From JARIHC01 sp035546975 (lineage in GTDB: Bacteria > Patescibacteriota > Saccharimonadia > Saccharimonadales > UBA4665), in contig DASZVS010000014.1 of the NCBI GenBank assembly GCA_035546975.1, positions 124,001-188,000 of the forward strand: a stretch of 64,000 nt of DNA, in the 5' to 3' direction. Below are positions 59,799 through 64,000 of the stretch, piece by piece. How positions within the stretch are numbered: the stretch's first letter is position 1; the number at the start of each line of letters is the position of its first letter. The notes under the pieces were generated by a model, which saw only the letters and a list, made by a program, of their open reading frames with translations, was not told the DNA's origin and did not search any database. Made by a program: the position numbers and the translations under genes.

Positions 59799-60935
59799 AT
59801 GGAAGCTGCACGAGCCCAACTTGCCGGAACCCCGCCCGATATGGCGAATGCGCTGGCCGCCGCTAGCCAGCCGCAATTGTCCGCAGTCCCTTCTCCTGAC
59901 GAGAAGGGATTTTTTTATGAAGATAGCCCGAATATCTTCGGGCGCGTGAGCCGGACCATCGCGCACGTAGCGAATATAGCAATCAACCAACCGCACTTGA
60001 ATAGCCCGGCAATGCCGGAAGGCGTCGTCGTAACTGATGGCCGTGGCGCAGTCAAGATAAGCACGAGGTTTCTCGTAACCGAACCCCGCCCGGAAACCGG
60101 CATAGACCCTAAAACGGCATCAAACGACGTTTTACACCCCGGGCTCTCAGAATTCGGGGACTTCGGCAGCGCTCTCCGCTTGCATGTAGCACACGCCGAG
60201 CGGCACCCGGAGCGACGGGTCATCACCAACCCTACGGCGGGGGTCAGCCACGGTGGCAAACTGCTATCGGGCAGAGAGCTTATGGGCCGGTGCCCCGAGA
60301 AGACCGCCCGATTCAACCTGCGGCTACTGCGCCATGTGACTCAAGATGGCCCGATCCGCCTTATGGGCGTCTCGCTCGGTTCGTACATCGCCACGCACAT
60401 GGCCGAGCAAAATGTAGGCGCCGACGAAGCAAAACAGCTCAACATTGAAGGCTTGGCATTGATTGCTTCGGCTGTGGTTGCGCTTCATGTCGATGATCAT
60501 GAAAATTTCCGCGACCCGGATATAGACGAACACCAACACCGCGCGTACTTAACGAAAAGTTTCCTCATGCATATTCCCTGGGATTTGGCGCGGATGACAC
60601 GCAAGCACCCCCTCGATACTTCAGCCTGCGTACCAATCATCGCGGCATATGCCTCCGCCCCGCATAAATTACGGCCGCGCCTCCAAGCAATCCATGCTGA
60701 TTTCAAGAGCGTGCAAAACGGCGCCGAATGGAGCATGCTCAAACACATCGCGCCTGAGCTTACAATCGGCATTTTAGGCGGCGAATTTGACCCGCTTATT
60801 GTTGAGCAAATACCGCAGTGGGACGCACTTGGATCACTGTATCCGGGCCAGGTCACGCAACGTATTCTGCCGGATTTTGGGCATCTTATGACTATCGACG
60901 CCAGGCGCTCCGCCGCCGAACTAGATAAGATATAG
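59799..60935 (+). CDS. Alpha/beta-hydrolase-like protein (up to 378 aa), start uncertain
   Basis: GVSLGS (about residue 190) is a nucleophile elbow (GxSxG/S), GGEFDPLI (about 327) fits the acid loop, and FGHLM near the end (about 362) the catalytic His. An intrinsic-terminator-like hairpin (59887-59916) lies about 90 nt inside the annotated start. Two readings exist: the gene starts at ATG 59799, 12 nt after a TACAAT box, with a disordered N-terminus; or it starts at ATG 60012 (residue 72) and the region before is an untranslated attenuator leader. Function unknown. Confidence 0.65.
   Translation: MEAARAQLAGTPPDMANALAAASQPQLSAVPSPDEKGFFYEDSPNIFGRVSRTIAHVANIAINQPHLNSPAMPEGVVVTDGRGAVKISTRFLVTEPRPETGIDPKTASNDVLHPGLSEFGDFGSALRLHVAHAERHPERRVITNPTAGVSHGGKLLSGRELMGRCPEKTARFNLRLLRHVTQDGPIRLMGVSLGSYIATHMAEQNVGADEAKQLNIEGLALIASAVVALHVDDHENFRDPDIDEHQHRAYLTKSFLMHIPWDLARMTRKHPLDTSACVPIIAAYASAPHKLRPRLQAIHADFKSVQNGAEWSMLKHIAPELTIGILGGEFDPLIVEQIPQWDALGSLYPGQVTQRILPDFGHLMTIDARRSAAELDKI
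59852..59942 (+). terminator. Terminator-like hairpin cluster inside the 59799 ORF
   Basis: Main element: TCCCTTCTC (59887-59895), loop CTGAC, GAGAAGGGA (59901-59909), then seven Ts (59910-59916): a perfect 9-bp intrinsic terminator on the plus strand. Flanking hairpins: GCTGGC (59852-59857)/GCCAGC (59866-59871) upstream, and GCCCGA/TCGGGC (about 59926-59943) downstream. Confidence 0.8.
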
Positions 60936-60941
60936 GGTCGT

Positions 60942-62906
60942 TTATACTTTTTGCTTAATCTCGTCGATGAGGTCGCGGAGCTCGGCGGCAGTCTCGAACT
61001 GCAGATTAGCGGCCGCGAGGTCCATTTGCGATGTAAGGTCTTTAATGAGCGAACCGTACTCGTCTTTTGGAATTTTCTTAAGATCAAGCTTAGCTCGCTT
61101 GGCTTCCTCGGGCATATCAGGGCGCAAACCTTTATCTACGGCGCGTTTGATTCCCGTCGGCGTAATACCATGCTTCTTGTTGTATGCTTCCTGAATTTCG
61201 CGGCGGCGCGCCGTTTCATCCATAGTTTTTTGCATGCTGTCGGTTACATGGTCAGCGTACATAATTACGTGCCCCTCTTCGTGGCGCGCCGCCCGTCCTA
61301 CGGTCTGAATAAGCGCTTGCTCGCTGCGCAAAAAACCTTCCTTGTCTGCGTCTAAAATCGCCACTAGCGACACCTCGGGCAGGTCAAGGCCTTCGCGCAA
61401 CAGATTAATACCGACAAGAACGTCATATGTTCCTAGCCGTAAGTCCCGCAAAATGTCGCTGCGCTCCAAAGTATCTATATCGCTATGCAAATATGCTACT
61501 TTGATATTAATTTCCTGCAAATATTCGGCCAGGTCTTCGGACATACGCTTTGTTAACGTAGTTACAAGCACGCGCTGGCGTTTATCGATTGTGGCGCGGA
61601 TTTCAGCAATAAGATCATCGATCTGACCTTCGATCGGGCGAACTTCAATAGGCGGGTCAAGCAAACCGGTCGGCCGGATTACCTGCTGGGCTGGCTCCGG
61701 CGAACGCGACAATTCGTACTCTGCCGGCGTAGCACTGACGTAAATCGCCTGGTTAACGTGGCGCTCAAATTCAGTAAAAGTGAGCGGCCGGTTATCGAGC
61801 GCGCTCGGTAGCCGGAAACCGTGCTCCACAAGCACTTCCTTGCGGGCCCGGTCGCCGTTGTACATGCCCCGCACCTGGGGAATCGTCATATGCGACTCAT
61901 CGATGAACATCAGGTAGTCATCAGGGAAATAATCAAGCAAGGTAGCAGGTTGTTCGCCCGGTTCGCGGTTCGTCAAATACCGGCTATAGTTCTCAATGCC
62001 TTTTACGAAACCGGTTTCCTCGAGCATCTCAAGGTCAAATCGCGTCCGCTGTTCCAGCCGCTGGGCCTCCAACAGCTGTCCATTTTTTTTAAAAAGGTTG
62101 AGGCGCTGGTCGAGCTCGTGTTCGATATGACCGAGAGCAACTTTGAGCTTTTCCTGCGGGGTTACATAGTGGCTCCCAGGGAAAATCTTGTATTCCTGGA
62201 GTTCTGCCAAAATCTCGCCCGTTAGCGGGTCAATCTTGGTGATACGCTCAACTTCGTCACCGAAAAATTCTACGCGATACGCTAACTCTTCGCCGGCCGG
62301 GAAGACGTCCACTACGTCGCCGCGCACCCGGAAGGTACTCCGGTGAAAGTCTATATCGTTGCGTTGGTATTGGATATCCGTTAATTGCCGCAAAAACTTA
62401 TCACGGACACGCCGCTCGCCAACTTTCACGTCGATGGAGAGGCCATTGTAGTCCTCGACTGAACCAATGCCGTAAATACAGCTAACACTGGCCACGATAA
62501 TGACGTCCTTGCGGCTCAACAATGCATCGGTAGCGGCGTGGCGCAGCCGGTCAATTTCTTCGTTGATGGCACTATCTTTTTCAATATAGGTATCCGAACG
62601 CGGGATATATGCCTCGGGTTGGTAGTAATCGAAATAGCTGACGAAATAATGAACCGCGTTATCCGGGAAAAAATTCCTGAATTCGCTGTAGAGCTGAGCT
62701 GCCAAGGTCTTATTGTGGCTGAGTATCAGCGTAGGGCGCTGCAAATCCTGGATGACGTTCGCCATAGTGAACGTTTTGCCGGATCCGGTCACGCCAAGCA
62801 AGGTCTGGTTCTGTAAACCATCTTTAACCCCCGCACTGAGCTGCGCTATCGCCGAGGGTTGGTCGCCCATCGGCCCGAAATCGCTATGTAGCTTAAACTT
62901 AGCCAT
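60942..62906 (-). CDS. uvrB: Excinuclease ABC subunit B
   Basis: Damage-verification helicase of nucleotide excision repair, 654 aa from ATG 62906. Walker A GVTGSGKT (about 38), the beta-hairpin region YYQPEAYIP, motif VI QTVGRAARHEEG, and the C-terminal UVR domain (MDLAAANLQFETAAELRD) for UvrC contact are present. ATG 62906 is preferred to the adjacent ATG 62909, since TGGTACAAT ends 6 nt before it. All motifs intact. Confidence 0.97.
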   Translation of the reverse strand: MAKFKLHSDFGPMGDQPSAIAQLSAGVKDGLQNQTLLGVTGSGKTFTMANVIQDLQRPTLILSHNKTLAAQLYSEFRNFFPDNAVHYFVSYFDYYQPEAYIPRSDTYIEKDSAINEEIDRLRHAATDALLSRKDVIIVASVSCIYGIGSVEDYNGLSIDVKVGERRVRDKFLRQLTDIQYQRNDIDFHRSTFRVRGDVVDVFPAGEELAYRVEFFGDEVERITKIDPLTGEILAELQEYKIFPGSHYVTPQEKLKVALGHIEHELDQRLNLFKKNGQLLEAQRLEQRTRFDLEMLEETGFVKGIENYSRYLTNREPGEQPATLLDYFPDDYLMFIDESHMTIPQVRGMYNGDRARKEVLVEHGFRLPSALDNRPLTFTEFERHVNQAIYVSATPAEYELSRSPEPAQQVIRPTGLLDPPIEVRPIEGQIDDLIAEIRATIDKRQRVLVTTLTKRMSEDLAEYLQEINIKVAYLHSDIDTLERSDILRDLRLGTYDVLVGINLLREGLDLPEVSLVAILDADKEGFLRSEQALIQTVGRAARHEEGHVIMYADHVTDSMQKTMDETARRREIQEAYNKKHGITPTGIKRAVDKGLRPDMPEEAKRAKLDLKKIPKDEYGSLIKDLTSQMDLAAANLQFETAAELRDLIDEIKQKV

Positions 62907-62966
62907 CATTTTATTGTACCAAGCTTAGGCCGAATGGGTGCAGATTGCGCTGCTAAAACGGTATAG

Positions 62967-63548
62967 CTAGCTCTTGACTGCTTTCAGCTTCGGCACGAGA
63001 GCCTTAACTGCATTATTAGTCTGTTGCTGCAGGCTACTTGTTGTATTGGGGTTGTCGCCGCAGGCGCCCTGGTCGTGGACAAAGAAGTAATAGTAATCGC
63101 CGACGTGGGCATAGGTGCCTTTGGCAAGCGTGCCGGCATATTGCGCTACCGTTTTGCCGTCGCCTCCGAGATTGGTGGCGTCAGCATCGCTGGCATAGCG
63201 GGCAATCGCTCCGCCGCGGCCGATGCAATCCGTGCTCGCATTGGTCAGCTGTGTTGAGGAAAATGCAGCGCTATTTGTATCTGTGCCCTGCCCGATTGCA
63301 TAAGAAAGCGTTAACGGGCCGTTATACGGCGCTTCTACGCCCCATTCCTTAAGAACGACCGTGTTAGTATTGTCCGTTGCCTGTTTTCCCGACGAACTTT
63401 GGGCGGTCTGAGAGGCAGATGAGTATGTTTTGTTGGTCTCGTGCTGGCTATGCCACACATAATAGCCGATGAAGCCTATGAGCAGCAAAATGATAATTAT
63501 AAGCAGGGCTTCTACGGCCGAGAAACCTTTTTGGTTTAGTTTTCGCAT
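62967..63548 (-). CDS. Type IV pilin-like protein
   Basis: 193 aa from ATG 63548, which has AAAAGGA upstream. The N-terminus KLNQKGFSAVEALLIIIILLLIG is a class III signal: G before the cut, F at +1, E at +5 and a hydrophobic stretch that forms the pilin spine. The C-terminal domain has cysteines (STDCIG, DQGACG) which could form a disulfide. Likely substrate of a prepilin peptidase and assembled by the PilB-like ATPase at 44.6 kb. A TACAAT box lies about 40 nt upstream. Confidence 0.87.
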   Translation of the reverse strand: MRKLNQKGFSAVEALLIIIILLLIGFIGYYVWHSQHETNKTYSSASQTAQSSSGKQATDNTNTVVLKEWGVEAPYNGPLTLSYAIGQGTDTNSAAFSSTQLTNASTDCIGRGGAIARYASDADATNLGGDGKTVAQYAGTLAKGTYAHVGDYYYFFVHDQGACGDNPNTTSSLQQQTNNAVKALVPKLKAVKS

Positions 63549-63615
63549 GGTTGTAATCCTTTTTATTTTTGCAGGAGTGCAATAAGATTGTACCGCTCGC
63601 AACAAAGGCGGTCAA

Positions 63616-64000
63616 CTAACCCTTGCGTTTATAAGGCGGACCGCCAAGAAACCAGTGCTGGTCATGATGCTTCAGCATCTCAGCAATGTCAGCATTTTTT
63701 TCATCGAGTATAGCGATGATTTTTTTCACCAGCCGGCCCGGATTATCGTCATATACCACCAGACTGTCGTCGGGCAGTTCAAGCGCCTCTACCAGTTTGG
63801 GGATTTCATCGGCCGTACCGCCACTACCGGTTAATATGCCACAGGGTTTATGCGCTTCGAGCGCCGAGGTGAATTCGTGTAGGCTGCCAAAACGGCCGCC
63901 GATAGTGATAACGGCATCGCTCGATTGGACTAAATAGAGATCGCGCCCCACATAGTGCAAACCGGTAAAGTTAATGAAGTTATAACAATTGCTCGGCAAG
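63616..64000 (-). CDS. LOG/TIGR00725 family nucleotide-binding protein (partial, N-terminus outside window)
   Basis: The reading frame is open to the right edge, so only the C-terminal ~127 residues are seen. SSDAVITIGGRFGSLHEFTSALEAHKPCGIL contains the LOG/SLOG-type GGxGT-like loop (GGRFGSLHE), a Rossmann-like nucleotide-binding fold. The family includes cytokinin-riboside phosphoribohydrolase-like enzymes, but the substrate here cannot be inferred. Confidence 0.8.
   Translation of the reverse strand, partial: LPSNCYNFINFTGLHYVGRDLYLVQSSDAVITIGGRFGSLHEFTSALEAHKPCGILTGSGGTADEIPKLVEALELPDDSLVVYDDNPGRLVKKIIAILDEKNADIAEMLKHHDQHWFLGGPPYKRKG

Noticed and set aside
1..64000. Alternative genetic code (UGA as Gly)
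   Set aside because: Several genes end in TGA exactly where neighbours overlap (gatA, surface gene), and conserved proteins show no internal UGA.

Overview
The window looks like a piece of a streamlined Candidate Phyla Radiation chromosome, most likely Candidatus Saccharibacteria (TM7). This is inferred from gene content and style, not from a database search. It is densely packed with housekeeping genes (rpoB/rpoC, nusA, dnaE, clpP/clpC, uvrB, recG, radA, gatCAB, hisS, tyrS, rplS, tig) and small unrecognised proteins. It also carries a class A penicillin-binding protein, pilus parts (a PilB-like ATPase and a pilin-like protein), a lone malic enzyme and a giant repetitive cell-surface protein. 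UGA is used as a stop (for example gatA and the giant surface gene), which argues against the UGA=Gly CPR lineages.

Layout. 1-5349 (minus): rpoC (runs off the left edge) and rpoB. 5570-7512 (minus): two coupled unknown genes. 7632-9922 (minus): tig, a small unknown gene, then clpP with its own CIRCE promoter. 9957-12628 (minus): a histidine unit, made of a promoter, an 18-codon His-containing leader peptide, an intrinsic terminator, a HisG-family gene, hisS and a membrane gene. 12620-17284 (minus): recG, a putative metal-dependent hydrolase, rsmD, tRNA-Leu(UAG), a P-loop kinase and an alpha/beta hydrolase. 17307-19389 (minus): a methyltransferase and tyrS. 19563-22577 (plus): PBP1. 22625-27738 (minus): radA, an anchored HExxH protein and clpC with CIRCE. 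28122-34049 (minus): the 1835-aa surface protein and a cupredoxin-like protein. 34187-36427: small membrane proteins and nusA, whose promoter is followed at once by an intrinsic terminator. 36561-43803: pepN, yraN, a DUF1653 gene, rnhB, a kinase-like gene, rplS, malic enzyme and a basic protein. 43800-52318: guanylate-kinase-like gene, pilB, SpoU methylase, HTH protein, CAP protein, dnaE. 52376-60935: YtxH protein, galU, NUDIX, HD-like gene, gatCAB with a small extra gene, unknown gene, alpha/beta hydrolase. 60942-64000: uvrB, pilin-like protein, LOG-family gene (runs off the right edge).

Regulation is the most informative layer. Two perfect CIRCE operators lie over the clpP and clpC promoters, so the ClpCP protease should be one HrcA-controlled unit. 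The hisG-hisS unit has every visible part of a ribosome-mediated histidine attenuator. nusA has a terminator about 10-30 nt after its predicted start. A perfect terminator also lies about 90 nt inside the annotated start of an alpha/beta-hydrolase gene at 59.8 kb. At least 18 genes have a -10 box (often an extended TGnTACAAT form) ending only 5-11 nt before the start codon, while several downstream or internal genes use Shine-Dalgarno sequences. This points to widespread leaderless mRNAs.

Protein-level oddities: RpoC has lost all four cysteines of the N-terminal zinc ribbon, the cupredoxin lacks the Cys and Met copper ligands, TyrRS has TIGN in place of HIGH/HIGN, and L19 carries a long charged tail.
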